A stretch of 64,000 nucleotides of DNA. Source: Aneurinibacillus sp. Ricciae_BoGa-3. GTDB lineage: Bacteria; Bacillota; Bacilli; Aneurinibacillales; Aneurinibacillaceae. The stretch's first letter is position 1; every line of letters starts with the position of its first letter. Where the stretch lies: positions 4,709,501 to 4,773,500 of the forward strand of contig NZ_CP116887.1 in NCBI RefSeq assembly GCF_028421645.1. Direction: 5' to 3'. This document shows, piece by piece, positions 51,089 through 63,989 of the stretch. Below the pieces are notes generated by a model. That model ran no database searches and was not told where the DNA came from. It worked only from the letters and a program-made list of their open reading frames with translations. The translations under genes were made by a program, and so were the position numbers.

Positions 51089-51496
51089 TTATTTTCGAGC
51101 GGCTGAAAGGCGGGTAACAGCACGCTGGAGTGCAGCTTCTGCTCTCTTCACGTCGACATCAGTGCCAGATTTGTTAGAAAGCCGGCTTTCGGCGCGTTCT
51201 TTCGCGGCCTCTGCACGTCTAACATCGATTTCTTCTGCTGTCTCTGCACTTTCCGCAAGAATGGTGATTTTATCTTTGCGAACTTCCATGATGCCTCCGC
51301 TTACCGCGATGGCATCTTCATCGTTTTCGTTTTGCTTCTTAACCAGGACAGGGGCAATCTTAAGCGGTGTAACCATTGGAATGTGGTTCGGAAGGATACC
51401 AAGATCCCCTTCGATTCCTTTGGCTACCACAATGCGAGCATCGCCGCGGTAGACAACCCGTTCCGGAGTAACGATTTCGACTGCGATTGTATTCAT
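51089..51496 (-). CDS. atpC: ATP synthase F1 subunit epsilon
   Basis: 135 residues. N-terminal beta barrel (VEIVTPERVVYRGDARIVVA, GDLGILPNHIPMVTPLKIAP) and C-terminal helical hairpin (DVRRAEAAKERAESRLSNKS). It links F1 to the rotor and can inhibit ATP hydrolysis. Last gene of the operon, before a strong terminator. Confidence 0.94.
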   Translation of the reverse strand: MNTIAVEIVTPERVVYRGDARIVVAKGIEGDLGILPNHIPMVTPLKIAPVLVKKQNENDEDAIAVSGGIMEVRKDKITILAESAETAEEIDVRRAEAAKERAESRLSNKSGTDVDVKRAEAALQRAVTRLSAARK

Positions 51497-51527
51497 TTAC
51501 GAAACCCTCCCCATCATCAGGGTAGAC

Positions 51528-52952
<1,425 letters not shown>

Positions 52953-53813
52953 CTATTGCAGCGCGTTCGCTCCGCCTACGATCTCGGCAATTTCCTGTGT
53001 AATTGCAGCCTGGCGGGCACGATTATAGAACAGCGTATAGCGTTCGATCATCTCCGAAGCGTTATCCGTAGCATTGCCCATCGCCGTCATTTGCGCCCCC
53101 TGGAAGCTTGCTTTTGCATCAAGCAGCGCGCTGAAAATTAATGTTTCTGCATATTTTGGCAGCAAATCGGCAAGAACTTCACCAGCAGACGGCTCAAAAT
53201 CATATACCGTTGAGTTGTCCACTTTTTCTACGTCACCAAGAGGAAGCAGACGCAGTTCGGTTGGATCCTGCTGAATTGCGCTGATAAATTTGTTATAAAC
53301 AACATAGAGTTCATCAATTTCGCCATCCGCAAACATTCCAATTGCTTTACGCGTGACAGTTTTGATGTCGGCGAAATTCGGGGAGTCAGGTATATTCACA
53401 TACTCCTCGCTAATCGGATAGCCACGCCTTTTAAAGAAATCGCGGCCTTTCCGCCCGAGTATGATGATGGTGTATTCATCTTTGTTCTGATGACGCTCAG
53501 CGATCGTGCGGGTAACCATGCGCAGAATATTACTGTTGTAGCCCCCCGCAAGTCCACGGTCTGAGGTAATGACGACATAACCGGTTTTCTTCACCGGGCG
53601 GCTTTGCAGCATGGGGTGCTTGACACCCTTAGCGCCTGCCGCAATACTCATCACAACCTCGCGCATTTTTTCAGCATACGGAAGGGAAGCCTCGGCACGT
53701 TCCTGGGCGCGGCGAAGTTTTGCCGCCGCTACCATTTTCATCGCTCTGGTAATCTTCCGTGTGTTCTGCGTGCTTTTGATGCGCTGCTTTATTTCACGAA
53801 TTCCTCCAGCCAA
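52953..53813 (-). CDS. atpG: ATP synthase F1 subunit gamma
   Basis: 286 residues. N-terminal helix [20 protein letters not shown] with [20 protein letters not shown], the Rossmann-like middle ([20 protein letters not shown]) and C-terminal helix [38 protein letters not shown]. It is the rotating shaft of F1. Confidence 0.95.
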   Translation of the reverse strand: MAGGIREIKQRIKSTQNTRKITRAMKMVAAAKLRRAQERAEASLPYAEKMREVVMSIAAGAKGVKHPMLQSRPVKKTGYVVITSDRGLAGGYNSNILRMVTRTIAERHQNKDEYTIIILGRKGRDFFKRRGYPISEEYVNIPDSPNFADIKTVTRKAIGMFADGEIDELYVVYNKFISAIQQDPTELRLLPLGDVEKVDNSTVYDFEPSAGEVLADLLPKYAETLIFSALLDAKASFQGAQMTAMGNATDNASEMIERYTLFYNRARQAAITQEIAEIVGGANALQ

Positions 53814-53883
53814 TTGGATTCACCACCTTTTCATCCTTAGTAACGTTCCATTAGCGGCCGCCAATGGAGCTGACCATGTTCCT

Positions 53884-55395
<1,512 letters not shown>

Positions 55396-55415
55396 TTATG
55401 GTTCACCCCTATCTA

Positions 55416-55955
55416 TCATACTTGGGCTTGCTTAATTTGCTGCGTAAACCGATCCAGTTTGCCTTTAATGGAGCCATCATACAGGCGGTTTCCGATTCGC
55501 ACTACCACGCCGCCGAGAATAGTGGGGTCCACTACTGTCGTTACACGCAGTGTTTTATTTAGCTTCTGGCCGAAACTATCGGCAAGCTGCTTTATTTCTT
55601 CTTCCGTTAACGGTTTGGCTGTTGTTACAATAGCATCTGCCAGCCCGCGTGTTTCATTCGATAGTTCCGTAAAAGTAGCCGTCACTTGTCCAAGTTCATG
55701 CTCGCGTCCCCGCTCAATAAGCAGGTTGACAAAATTCAACGTGATGTCAGACACTTTGCCCTGGAACAGTTGATTGATTAAATTCTTTTTCTCATCCACA
55801 GAGATTTTCGGGTGAGTCAAAAGGTTCTCAAACTCCGTATTCTCACGGATGATTCCGTTAATCTGTACAAGTTCCTGTTCAGTGGCTTCAAGCGTGCCAT
55901 GTTCATTGACTACATCAAAGAGGGCGCGCGCATACCGTTTTGCAACAGCACTCAT
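55416..55955 (-). CDS. atpH: ATP synthase subunit delta
   Basis: 179 residues (MSAVAKRYARALFDVVNEHG), with the helical N-domain (ENLLTHPKISVDEKKNLINQ) and C-terminal ILGGVVVRIGNRLYDGSIKG. Connects the peripheral stalk to F1. It overlaps atpF by four bases. Confidence 0.95.
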   Translation of the reverse strand: MSAVAKRYARALFDVVNEHGTLEATEQELVQINGIIRENTEFENLLTHPKISVDEKKNLINQLFQGKVSDITLNFVNLLIERGREHELGQVTATFTELSNETRGLADAIVTTAKPLTEEEIKQLADSFGQKLNKTLRVTTVVDPTILGGVVVRIGNRLYDGSIKGKLDRFTQQIKQAQV

Positions 55956-56461
55956 ACTTGGCCCACCTGACCGATAAACTGCTTAATCGTCTCCTGCTGC
56001 TGTGCTTCTGTCATTTCTCTTTCGATAATTTTAGAAGCAAGCAGAACAGACAATCCAGCAACCTGGTCGCGCACCGAACTGAGCGCTTTGTCCTTCTCGC
56101 GATTAATCTCGACTTTTGCATCTTCAATCATTCGTTCAGCGCGTTCCTGGTTGGCAGCAATAATTTCCTGTGATTCGATGTCCGCCTGCTTCTTCGCACG
56201 GTCCAAAATAGCCTGTGCTTCCTCACGGACTTTCTTTAATTCAGCACGCTGCTGTTCAAGTAAAGACGCAGCTTCAGCATTTGCCTTTTCAGCAGCAGAT
56301 ATTTGATCGGCGATGTGGTTCTGGCGCTTCTGTAATACAGACAGTGCCGGTTTCATCGCGACGCGGCTAACAAGGAATAAAAGGATTAAGAACAGAACAA
56401 TCTGGAACAGCAGCGTTCCATACTCGATTCTGAGTCCTCCCAAATCCAACATACCTGTCAC
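55952..56461 (-). CDS. atpF: ATP synthase F0 subunit b
   Basis: 169 residues. One N-terminal membrane helix (LLFQIVLFLILLFLVSRVAM) and a long charged helix (AEKANAEAASLLEQQRAELK), the peripheral stalk dimer. The overlap with atpH is ATGA. Confidence 0.94.
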   Translation of the reverse strand: MTGMLDLGGLRIEYGTLLFQIVLFLILLFLVSRVAMKPALSVLQKRQNHIADQISAAEKANAEAASLLEQQRAELKKVREEAQAILDRAKKQADIESQEIIAANQERAERMIEDAKVEINREKDKALSSVRDQVAGLSVLLASKIIEREMTEAQQQETIKQFIGQVGQV

Positions 56462-56577
56462 TCCTTTCCTATCAATGCAGGAGATATTGTTTCAGTACAA
56501 AAGGGAAGGCGAAGGATGATAGTCCCCGCCCGGCTAAAGTTCAACCACTAAGGTTAACGTTTTATTGTTCTTTACAA

Positions 56578-56808
<231 letters not shown>

Positions 56809-56862
56809 TTATGATTTCCTCCTCAAGATATATAAAATAATTTTAGTAACCGAGCTTCCGCT

Positions 56863-57654
56863 CTAGTGATCATCCACAACTTTCTGTGAAATGTAAACCA
56901 AAGTAAGAGTAGTAAAGATGTAGGCTTGTACAGCGCCAACAAAAACGGAGTAGCCAAGCCAGACGATTAGCGGCAGAGTTACAGCTGCTACGGAACCGGC
57001 AAGCAGGAATGCAATGAGTACCTCACCTGCAAAAATGTTACCAAATAGTCGCAATGGCAGTGTCAGCGGTTTGATGATAAATTCCTCCATGACATGAAGG
57101 ATAACCATCCATGGCTGAGGTTCAAAATAATGCTTAACATATCCGCCGGGGTCTTTACGAATCCCTAGGATGTGTGCATAAATAAGAACCATAAAAGCAA
57201 GGCCGAACGTAACACTTGGTGAAGCGGTTGGTGATTTAAACCATGCCACTGTTACCTCTCTTACATTCTGCCCATGCTCAACTACAACATGCGCATGCTT
57301 GGCAAATTGTTCCTGTGTCAGACCGATAGCGGGATTTGGTGCGGTATATGCTGTGGTAAAGTTGGCCATTACGCCAAGCTGATTTCCAATAAATATATAG
57401 AGGAAAAGCGTAATTGCGAGGGTTATAAACTTCGTACTTGTTTTCGCGTCCATAAACTGGCCTGCAATCCCACGCACAAAGTCAATGACCCATTCGAAGA
57501 AATTTTGCCAGCCTCGTGGTACACCTGCGGACATATTTCTGGTCGAAATCCAGACAATCAAGAGGACTAACAGGGCGGTAAAGACAGACATAATCACGGT
57601 GGAGATATCAAATACCAGACCGGCTATCGTTATTGACGGAGGAAAATGTTCCAT
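56863..57654 (-). CDS. atpB: ATP synthase F0 subunit a
   Basis: 263 residues, about six membrane segments. The essential Arg lies in LTLPLRLFGNIFAGEVLIAF; QAYIFTTLTLVYISQKV near the end is typical. Forms the proton half-channels next to the c-ring. Confidence 0.94.
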   Translation of the reverse strand: MEHFPPSITIAGLVFDISTVIMSVFTALLVLLIVWISTRNMSAGVPRGWQNFFEWVIDFVRGIAGQFMDAKTSTKFITLAITLFLYIFIGNQLGVMANFTTAYTAPNPAIGLTQEQFAKHAHVVVEHGQNVREVTVAWFKSPTASPSVTFGLAFMVLIYAHILGIRKDPGGYVKHYFEPQPWMVILHVMEEFIIKPLTLPLRLFGNIFAGEVLIAFLLAGSVAAVTLPLIVWLGYSVFVGAVQAYIFTTLTLVYISQKVVDDH

Positions 57655-57681
57655 TTCTCTATTTCACCCCTTTCATTCTTT

Positions 57682-58059
57682 TTATTTTTTTATAGAAACA
57701 TATTGAGAGATAGCATGAAATAAGGTCACCAGCTGCACCGCAAAAAGTCCGATTAAAACCCCATAAACAGAAAAATAGTGGGGCAGCTTGTTTGCAGCAT
57801 AAATAGCAAAGCCCGCGAGTAGCACCCTCTGAAGCATTCCCAGGCCCTTAGCCCGTTTACCCGGTGTTACTGCGGCTTCTCCAGCCTGCAAAGTCTTGAT
57901 ATAAAGAATCAGCCCATTCAGTATACTTACCAGCACACCTAAAATCAAACCCTGGAAAAAGACGCGCTGCGGCATAAAAACCCACAGCAGTACAATGGCT
58001 GCGAACAATATAAAGGTGATGCGCCAAATCTGCTTGAATGAGGCAATAAACTCTTCCAT
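57682..58059 (-). CDS. atpI: ATP synthase subunit I (AtpI)
   Basis: 125 residues from ATG 58057-58059 (MEEFIASFKQIWRITFILFA) after GGAGAG. Four membrane segments (FFQGLILGVLVSILNGLILY, VLIGLFAVQLVTLFHAISQY). AtpI assists c-ring assembly. Its start overlaps the end of the preceding atpZ-like gene. Confidence 0.85.
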   Translation of the reverse strand: MEEFIASFKQIWRITFILFAAIVLLWVFMPQRVFFQGLILGVLVSILNGLILYIKTLQAGEAAVTPGKRAKGLGMLQRVLLAGFAIYAANKLPHYFSVYGVLIGLFAVQLVTLFHAISQYVSIKK

Positions 58060-58060
58060 G

Positions 58061-58279
58061 TCACTCTCCAAAAAACTGTTTGATCAGGAAGAGGATCCCG
58101 GTGATTCCCAGCGCAAGACCGAGCAAAATACCGGCAAGCAAAAACCACGGTGCTGTGTGGAGCCACCCATCAAGCCAGCGCCCCGCCCAGAAACCGCACA
58201 ATACAGAGATAGCCATCTCTATCCCTATTGTTCCGACCAGCGCAAAAGCGCGCATCGGTCCGTTCTTGTTCTGGTTCAC
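58061..58279 (-). CDS. atpZ: AtpZ/AtpI-family small membrane protein
   Basis: 72 residues from GTG 58277-58279 after GGGGGGAAG; the frame is open to 58351. Two membrane segments with GIEMAISVLCGFWAGRWLDG and LLAGILLGLALGITGILFLI, the ATPase_gene1 pattern. In relatives AtpZ and AtpI together form a calcium or magnesium channel or aid assembly. First gene of the atp operon. Confidence 0.8.
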   Translation of the reverse strand: MNQNKNGPMRAFALVGTIGIEMAISVLCGFWAGRWLDGWLHTAPWFLLAGILLGLALGITGILFLIKQFFGE

Positions 58280-58354
58280 TGTTCTTCCCCCCGCCATCAT
58301 CTCAGGATTATACCTGTTATTGTAAAAGCGGTTTCCAAAAGCAGACAGCAAAAT

Positions 58355-58411
58355 TCAAAAAAATAGTCAGGGACAATGCAACCTTTTTGTTAGTTTTAAC
58401 ATTGCCCCTAA
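58355..58411 (-). promoter_or_regulatory. leader hairpin and T tract of the atp operon (candidate attenuator)
   Basis: On the minus strand GTTAGGGGCAATG pairs with CATTGTCCCTGAC at all 13 positions (two wobble), loop about 21 bases, then TATTTTTTTG. It lies between the promoter and atpZ, and the start site may fall inside the stem. Confidence 0.6.
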
Positions 58412-58413
58412 CC

Positions 58414-58442
58414 ATAGTACTTAAGCATTTATTGTTTGTCAA
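58414..58442 (-). promoter_or_regulatory. sigma-A promoter of the atp operon
   Basis: TTGACA, exactly 17 bases, TACTAT on the minus strand, 135 bp before the atpZ start. Confidence 0.85.
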
Positions 58443-58539
58443 CAAGTTGAAAAGGCTTTGTCACTATTTCGACATAACCAGGGGTTTACGCATAGTTTAT
58501 CCCGCCCCGCTGCATTTTTAACCTTGACACATCTAAGAT

Positions 58540-59727
58540 TTACTCCATTTCAACAATGGTAGAAACACCCTGTCCGCCGCCGATGCAAAGGGTGGCCAAA
58601 CCGCGCTTAAGCCCCTGCTTCTTCATTTCATGCAGCAGCGTGACAAGAATGCGTGCACCGCTTGCTCCAATTGGGTGTCCCAGAGCGATCGCGCCACCGT
58701 TCACATTCAGTTTCTCGCGCGGAATGCCAAGATCGCGGCCTACTGCAAGCGATTGAGCGGCAAAAGCTTCATTAGCTTCAACCAGGTCAATATCCTCAAT
58801 GGACAGTCCGGCTTTTTCGAGGGCTTTCTTCGTAGCCGGCACTGGCCCGATACCCATGATCTTCGGATCGACCCCGGCGCTTGCGTTCGCTTTAATAACA
58901 GCCATCGGCTTAATGCCCATCGCTTCAGCGCGTTCCCTGCTCATCAGCACGAGCGCGGCGGCCCCATCATTGATACCGGATGCATTGCCTGCCGTAACGG
59001 AGCCATCCTTCTTAAAAGCTGGTTTCAGCTTGCCCAGCTGCCCAGCTGTAACGCCTGCACGCGGGAATTCATCCGTATCAAAAATAACCGGGTCACCTTT
59101 GCGCTGCGGAATTTGAACCGGAACAATCTCGTCTTTAAATTTGCCTTCTTTAATAGCCGCCTCGGTCTTTTGCTGGCTCCATGCAGCAAATTCGTCCTGT
59201 TCTTCACGGGACAAGCCATACTGCTCGCAAATATTTTCAGCGGTAATCCCCATATGGTAATTGTTAAAAGCGCAGATTAAGCCGTCTGTCAGCATGCTGT
59301 CCTGCACGGTTTGGTCGCCCATGCGGAAACCTGTACGGGCTTTCGGCAGAAGATACGGAGCTAAGCTCATATTTTCCATTCCGCCTGCGACTACGATATC
59401 TGCTTCTCCAACTGCGATAGCTTGCGCTGCCAGGTGAACAGCCTTTAAGCCTGACCCGCACAGCTTATTGATCGCCATAGAGGAAACTTCCTGAGGCAGG
59501 CCAGCCTTCATTGCAGCCTGGCGAGCCGGACCCTGACCTGTTCCTGCCTGCAGCACGTTGCCCATAATCACTTCGTCTACCTGATCCCCTGCTACACCGG
59601 CGCGGTTTAAAGCTTCCTTGATGACGATGGCGCCAAGCTCCACAGCAGGAATATTACCTAGGGATCCCATAAAGCTTCCCATAGCAGTACGAACAGCACT
59701 CACGATTACAACATCTCGTTGATTCAT
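58540..59727 (-). CDS. acetyl-CoA C-acyltransferase (thiolase)
   Basis: 395 residues from ATG 59725-59727 ([20 protein letters not shown]) after AGAGGGAG. Nucleophile Cys in [17 protein letters not shown], then [26 protein letters not shown] segment ([19 protein letters not shown]), His in [19 protein letters not shown], and Cys in [15 protein letters not shown] biosynthetic/degradative thiolase (AtoB/PhaA-like); acetoacetyl-CoA formation or cleavage is likely. Single gene between atp and an SLH gene. Confidence 0.9.
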   Translation of the reverse strand: MNQRDVVIVSAVRTAMGSFMGSLGNIPAVELGAIVIKEALNRAGVAGDQVDEVIMGNVLQAGTGQGPARQAAMKAGLPQEVSSMAINKLCGSGLKAVHLAAQAIAVGEADIVVAGGMENMSLAPYLLPKARTGFRMGDQTVQDSMLTDGLICAFNNYHMGITAENICEQYGLSREEQDEFAAWSQQKTEAAIKEGKFKDEIVPVQIPQRKGDPVIFDTDEFPRAGVTAGQLGKLKPAFKKDGSVTAGNASGINDGAAALVLMSRERAEAMGIKPMAVIKANASAGVDPKIMGIGPVPATKKALEKAGLSIEDIDLVEANEAFAAQSLAVGRDLGIPREKLNVNGGAIALGHPIGASGARILVTLLHEMKKQGLKRGLATLCIGGGQGVSTIVEME

Positions 59728-59834
59728 ATAGACGACTCCCTCTCTCCACACTTTTTTTTGTAAAAATTGAGAATTACCCGTACTATATTCGACAATGTTG
59801 TACCCAATCCTGCTAAAATTTTAGAAAATTAGCC

Positions 59835-62696
59835 TTAGTCATTCAAAAGCCTGTTAAGTATAACCAACGCCTCGGCCCGGGTGGCAGAGTTCTGCGGATG
59901 GAACATTCCTTCCGAACCGTAAACAAAACCTCTCTGCGTTAAATACTGTACTTTGCTGCGTGCATATGCAGGAATCGACGCGAAGTCTTTGTAAGAAGAT
60001 ACACTTGCGGATGGCGAATGATCCGTACCATATCCCTGCTTGAGTGCATTGTACATAATGACAGCCATCTCGGCCCGGGTGATCGGCTTGTCAGCTTGGA
60101 AAGTACCGTCTGTCATGCCGGAGATAATCTTCTTGCTTACAGCAGCCTGAACAGAAGCCTGGGCGTACGCTGGAATAGAATCTTTAAAAGACAGCTTTCC
60201 TGACGGCGCTTTGCCTTTGGTCCAGCCAAAAGCCCGATCCATAAACACAACGAACTGGCCGCGTGTTACCGGAAGGTTTGGCCCCATTTTGTTGGCAGAG
60301 ATCCCGCTGACAATTCCTTTTTTGAACATATTCATGACCGTTGCTTCTGCCCAGTGACCCTTTAAATCGGAAAAGGCCGCACTGCTATTTCCCGGACCAT
60401 CCTGTTTGGGCGGCACCGGGGTTGGTGCAGGTACCGGTTTAGGTGCCGGAGCAGGCACTGGCGTTGGCGCAGGGGCGGGCGCTGGCGCCGGGCTATTTGG
60501 ATACTTAAGCGCGAAGCTGTCAAAGTAAAGCGTGCCCTGCTCAGAAAGCGTAGAATCCTCCTGGTCCACCACGTAAAGGCTCCGTAGTGCAACCGGATAT
60601 TTCATACCGGACGGAAACTGTCCTTGTACTTCTTTCCATCCAGACCAGTCAATTTGTTTGGCTAAATCCACATAATAAATCTGGCCGCTGGCATCGGCTA
60701 ACTGGGCACGCAGCCAGTGGCCGCTGTTATCCCCGTTAACTGATAGCTTTATGCCAAGGGGCTGCCCTGGCAAAGTCACACCCGCTGTCCCAAAGTTCCC
60801 GTACGCAAACCGCATGGATGTGTTGGGAGCACCCGCATAGCTGTATTGCAGGCGCAGCGCTTTAGTAGAGCCGTTCACCGGTTCATCGCCTGTGGTGAGC
60901 CGGAAAGAACCCTGTGGGGCAAGAGAGGCCGGTGTTGTTGTGTAAGTTGGATTCGATAAGGCATTTGCAGCGTTCCACGATGACCACATCGTCCCGATTA
61001 TTACCGGTACATTGCGGGTAATGGAACCATACTGAACCTGCATTGAACCCGTTTTTTGCTCGCTGCCTGCAGTAAAGGTGAAGCCGCTGACAATCCCTAA
61101 ATCCGGAGATACAGATGCTTTGATCATATCCTGTGTCGCAGGAATAAGATCACCGGATTTGGTTTTAAGCGCCACCGAGAAAGTTACCTGGCCGTTGGGG
61201 TCCACGGCAACCGGAGACGGATTAACCACAAGATCCTGAACATCCGGAATATTCGCTACCGTAAGAGTAAGGTCTTTTTTCAGTCCTTTATACTCGCCGG
61301 TTATCTTGATTTGGCCGCTTCGTTTCGGCGTAAATACATTCCCTGTGAATGTCCCGTCAGCCGGATCAGCTGACCAGGTTATATTAGACGGATTCAGGTC
61401 GAATGGGTTGTAGTGTGTATCATACGCCTTGACTGTTATGGGAAGCGATTTTCCAAGCGTAGTCTTTCCATTCGTCGTATACAGGAAGTTAGCAAAATCC
61501 CCCGGAGGCGCCGTATTGAATACTGCCAGACCGGTAGGCACCTGCCTCATTGCACCTGCTGCAGGTGTGTTAAGCAGAGTCGTCTGCTTATCTCCCGGGT
61601 AGCGCGCAACCATCGTGGTTGAACCGCCTCCGTCAAAGTTGGCCGCGTTGTACGCACCAAGCTGCTGGAGAAGCTGCGCCAGTGTATCAAGTGTCATCCC
61701 TGTGCTGCGGCTGGAGCTTTCCACAGCCACGATATAGAGCGTTTTTCCGTCTTGTGATACGCCAAATGCTGTTCTCGCCACAAGTCCCGCAATATTGTCT
61801 GAAGGAATGTTGGTTAGGGCCTGTCCATCTTTGACAAGCAGCATGTTGCCGCCTACAGCACTGACAAGGCTGCGATCCCCCAACGCAACATCGGGCGTTG
61901 TCTGGAGAGTCGTTTTTACTGCATCGCCGATGTGGAGGTGATCAAGCAGAAACTGCTTCCCTGCTCCGTCGCCCCACAGCACATAGCCATTTGACGGAAT
62001 GGTATAGCCAGGGTTTCCGATGCGAATATCAGATACGTGGTCATCCACCACAAGCATTTCTACCGCACTTTCATACCCTTTGATAGCGCCAAGGCTGGTC
62101 GTGCCAAAATCGCTTGTGTACAAATTAATTTTGCCTAAATGGCTTTTGTCATTGGTCGGATTGTATTCTTCCTTGTTGACACCCATGATGTCACTCGTTG
62201 CGCCATCAGGCGTTTCAAGTGTTCCCTGAAAATTCATGTGGGCAACGATGGCCGTGTTATCGTTTAAAATTCCAAACGAATACCAGTTGTTGATTTTCCC
62301 CATGGAGGACACAAGTTTTCCTTTGTCGAGAACAATGCCAAACGGCGCACCTTTGCGGTCCATTCGGAAAAAGTCAGCATTAACCGCTGCCACTGCTCCC
62401 CGCTCATCCGCCATTCCTTTCACCGTTTGTTTGTTCGTCAGCTTGCCGGCTGTGCCATACACAGGTCCGACCTGGACGTACTGGTTATGTAAATCAACCG
62501 TTGTTACATGAACGAGGGATGTCTTTCCCCCAACAGAAGCCCTGTACTCGTGCAGTGTCGTTCCTTCACCAAGCGGTGATGAAGAAGTTTCAGTTAATGA
62601 AAGGTCCGCGGCTTGGCCGATGGCTGGCATTTGCAGCGCAATGATCATTGTTATAGCAAGAAACGTGGCAAACGTCCTTCGTAAAGCCCTGCTCAT
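59835..62696 (-). CDS. SLH-anchored phosphodiester glycosidase (NAGPA-domain) surface protein
   Basis: 953 residues. Signal peptide to about residue 30 (MSRALRRTFATFLAITMIIA). Residues 60-395 form a NAGPA-type domain: VQVGPVYGTAGKLTNKQTVK, VAAVNADFFRMDRKGAPFGI, NIAGLVARTAFGVSQDGKTL and YNAANFDGGGSTTMVARYPG. Ig-like and jelly-roll-type regions follow to about 735. A Pro/Ala linker (PAPAPKPVPAPTPVPP) leads to three SLH domains (FSDLKGHWAEATVMNMFKKG, KLSFKDSIPAYAQASVQAAV, VSSYKDFASIPAYARSKVQY). It probably cleaves a sugar phosphodiester on the cell surface or a wall polymer. Confidence 0.85.
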   Translation of the reverse strand: MSRALRRTFATFLAITMIIALQMPAIGQAADLSLTETSSSPLGEGTTLHEYRASVGGKTSLVHVTTVDLHNQYVQVGPVYGTAGKLTNKQTVKGMADERGAVAAVNADFFRMDRKGAPFGIVLDKGKLVSSMGKINNWYSFGILNDNTAIVAHMNFQGTLETPDGATSDIMGVNKEEYNPTNDKSHLGKINLYTSDFGTTSLGAIKGYESAVEMLVVDDHVSDIRIGNPGYTIPSNGYVLWGDGAGKQFLLDHLHIGDAVKTTLQTTPDVALGDRSLVSAVGGNMLLVKDGQALTNIPSDNIAGLVARTAFGVSQDGKTLYIVAVESSSRSTGMTLDTLAQLLQQLGAYNAANFDGGGSTTMVARYPGDKQTTLLNTPAAGAMRQVPTGLAVFNTAPPGDFANFLYTTNGKTTLGKSLPITVKAYDTHYNPFDLNPSNITWSADPADGTFTGNVFTPKRSGQIKITGEYKGLKKDLTLTVANIPDVQDLVVNPSPVAVDPNGQVTFSVALKTKSGDLIPATQDMIKASVSPDLGIVSGFTFTAGSEQKTGSMQVQYGSITRNVPVIIGTMWSSWNAANALSNPTYTTTPASLAPQGSFRLTTGDEPVNGSTKALRLQYSYAGAPNTSMRFAYGNFGTAGVTLPGQPLGIKLSVNGDNSGHWLRAQLADASGQIYYVDLAKQIDWSGWKEVQGQFPSGMKYPVALRSLYVVDQEDSTLSEQGTLYFDSFALKYPNSPAPAPAPAPTPVPAPAPKPVPAPTPVPPKQDGPGNSSAAFSDLKGHWAEATVMNMFKKGIVSGISANKMGPNLPVTRGQFVVFMDRAFGWTKGKAPSGKLSFKDSIPAYAQASVQAAVSKKIISGMTDGTFQADKPITRAEMAVIMYNALKQGYGTDHSPSASVSSYKDFASIPAYARSKVQYLTQRGFVYGSEGMFHPQNSATRAEALVILNRLLND

Positions 62697-62791
62697 CCTG
62701 TTTGATTCCTCCTCTGTTTTTTGTCTCTATTGCACCATTTACTTAGACGCCAAAAACAGGGAATTGTTTCATTTACGAAACCATACTTAAA

Positions 62792-62830
62792 ATAAAAAAC
62801 CATGCGCGGCCTGGTGAGACCCGCATGGTT
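62792..62830 (-). terminator. mnaA terminator
   Basis: AACCATGCG and CGCATGGTT pair; the minus strand continues with six T. It separates mnaA from the SLH-anchored glycosidase. Confidence 0.88.
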
Positions 62831-62852
62831 CTGATGTTTTACTATACTTTTT

Positions 62853-63989
62853 TTAAACTCTAAAAGGTGTAGGCCGTTCGCTGCGCAGCCCGAAGTGATG
62901 TAAAATCGCCTCGCAAATGCGGCGGGATGCTTCCCCGTCCCCGTACGGGTTAGCGGCCTTGGCCATCTTCTCATAAGCTTGCTCGCTGGATAGCAGTTCA
63001 TCGGCAAGCGCGTAAATTTTCTCTTCATCCGTTCCTGCAAGTTTGAGCGTTCCTGCGGCGATTCCCTCGGGGCGCTCAGTCGTATCCCGCAGAACAAGTA
63101 CAGGCACGCCAAAAGCAGGCGCTTCTTCCTGCACGCCGCCCGAATCGGTCAGGATTAAATAGGAACGGGACATAAAATTATGAAAATCGATCACATCGAG
63201 TGGATCAATGAGGCGAATGCGCTCGTGGTTACCAAGGAATTTCTCAGCCGCTTCCTGAACAAGCGGATTCAAATGCACCGGGTACACCACCGCAATATCC
63301 TCATGCTTATCAACAAGCCTGCGGATCGCCCGGAACATACGCGCCATGGGCTCCCCTAAATTCTCACGGCGGTGGGCGGTCACCAGAACCAGCCTTTTCC
63401 CTGCAAATTCCTCCAGAATGGGATGCCTGTAATCTTTCTGCACCGTTGTCTTCTGGGCATCAATTACCGTGTTTCCTGTTATGTAGATGGAACTCTCCGG
63501 TTTATTTTCCTGCCTTAGATTATTCGCAGACTGGGCGGTCGGGGAAAAATGAAGATCAGAAATCACGCCGGTTAACTGGCGGTTCATCTCTTCAGGATAA
63601 GGCGAATACTTATTCCACGTACGCAGGCCTGCTTCCACGTGCCCAACGGGAATTTGGTTATACAGAGCGGCTAGGCTGGCGGCAAAGGTTGTCGTTGTAT
63701 CCCCGTGTACGAGGACCATATCCGGCTTAACTTCCTTCATTACGTTATCCAGTCCTTCTAGAACCCTCGTGGTAATCTGGGTAAGGGTCTGCCTGTCTTT
63801 CATTACATTCAAATCAGCATCAGGGGTGATGGAGAAGATATCCAGTACCTGATCCAGCATTTGCCGGTGCTGGGCGGTCACACAGACAAACGGTTCGAGT
63901 TCGGGATACTGGCGTAATTGGTGTACGAGCGGTGCCATCTTAATGGCTTCCGGGCGCGTGCCAAACACTGTCATAATTTTTTTAGCCAC
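62853..63989 (-). CDS. mnaA: UDP-N-acetylglucosamine 2-epimerase (non-hydrolysing)
   Basis: 378 residues of the WecB/MnaA family: MTVFGTRPEAIKMAPLVHQL, MVLVHGDTTTTFAASLAALY, GHVEAGLRTWNKYSPYPEEM, LVLVTAHRRENLGEPMARMF, LTDSGGVQEEAPAFGVPVLV. It interconverts UDP-GlcNAc and UDP-ManNAc. UDP-ManNAc is the donor for TagA at 11563, so the two gene groups feed the same wall-polymer linkage. The ATG at 63989 lies near the window edge. Confidence 0.94.
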   Translation of the reverse strand: MAKKIMTVFGTRPEAIKMAPLVHQLRQYPELEPFVCVTAQHRQMLDQVLDIFSITPDADLNVMKDRQTLTQITTRVLEGLDNVMKEVKPDMVLVHGDTTTTFAASLAALYNQIPVGHVEAGLRTWNKYSPYPEEMNRQLTGVISDLHFSPTAQSANNLRQENKPESSIYITGNTVIDAQKTTVQKDYRHPILEEFAGKRLVLVTAHRRENLGEPMARMFRAIRRLVDKHEDIAVVYPVHLNPLVQEAAEKFLGNHERIRLIDPLDVIDFHNFMSRSYLILTDSGGVQEEAPAFGVPVLVLRDTTERPEGIAAGTLKLAGTDEEKIYALADELLSSEQAYEKMAKAANPYGDGEASRRICEAILHHFGLRSERPTPFRV

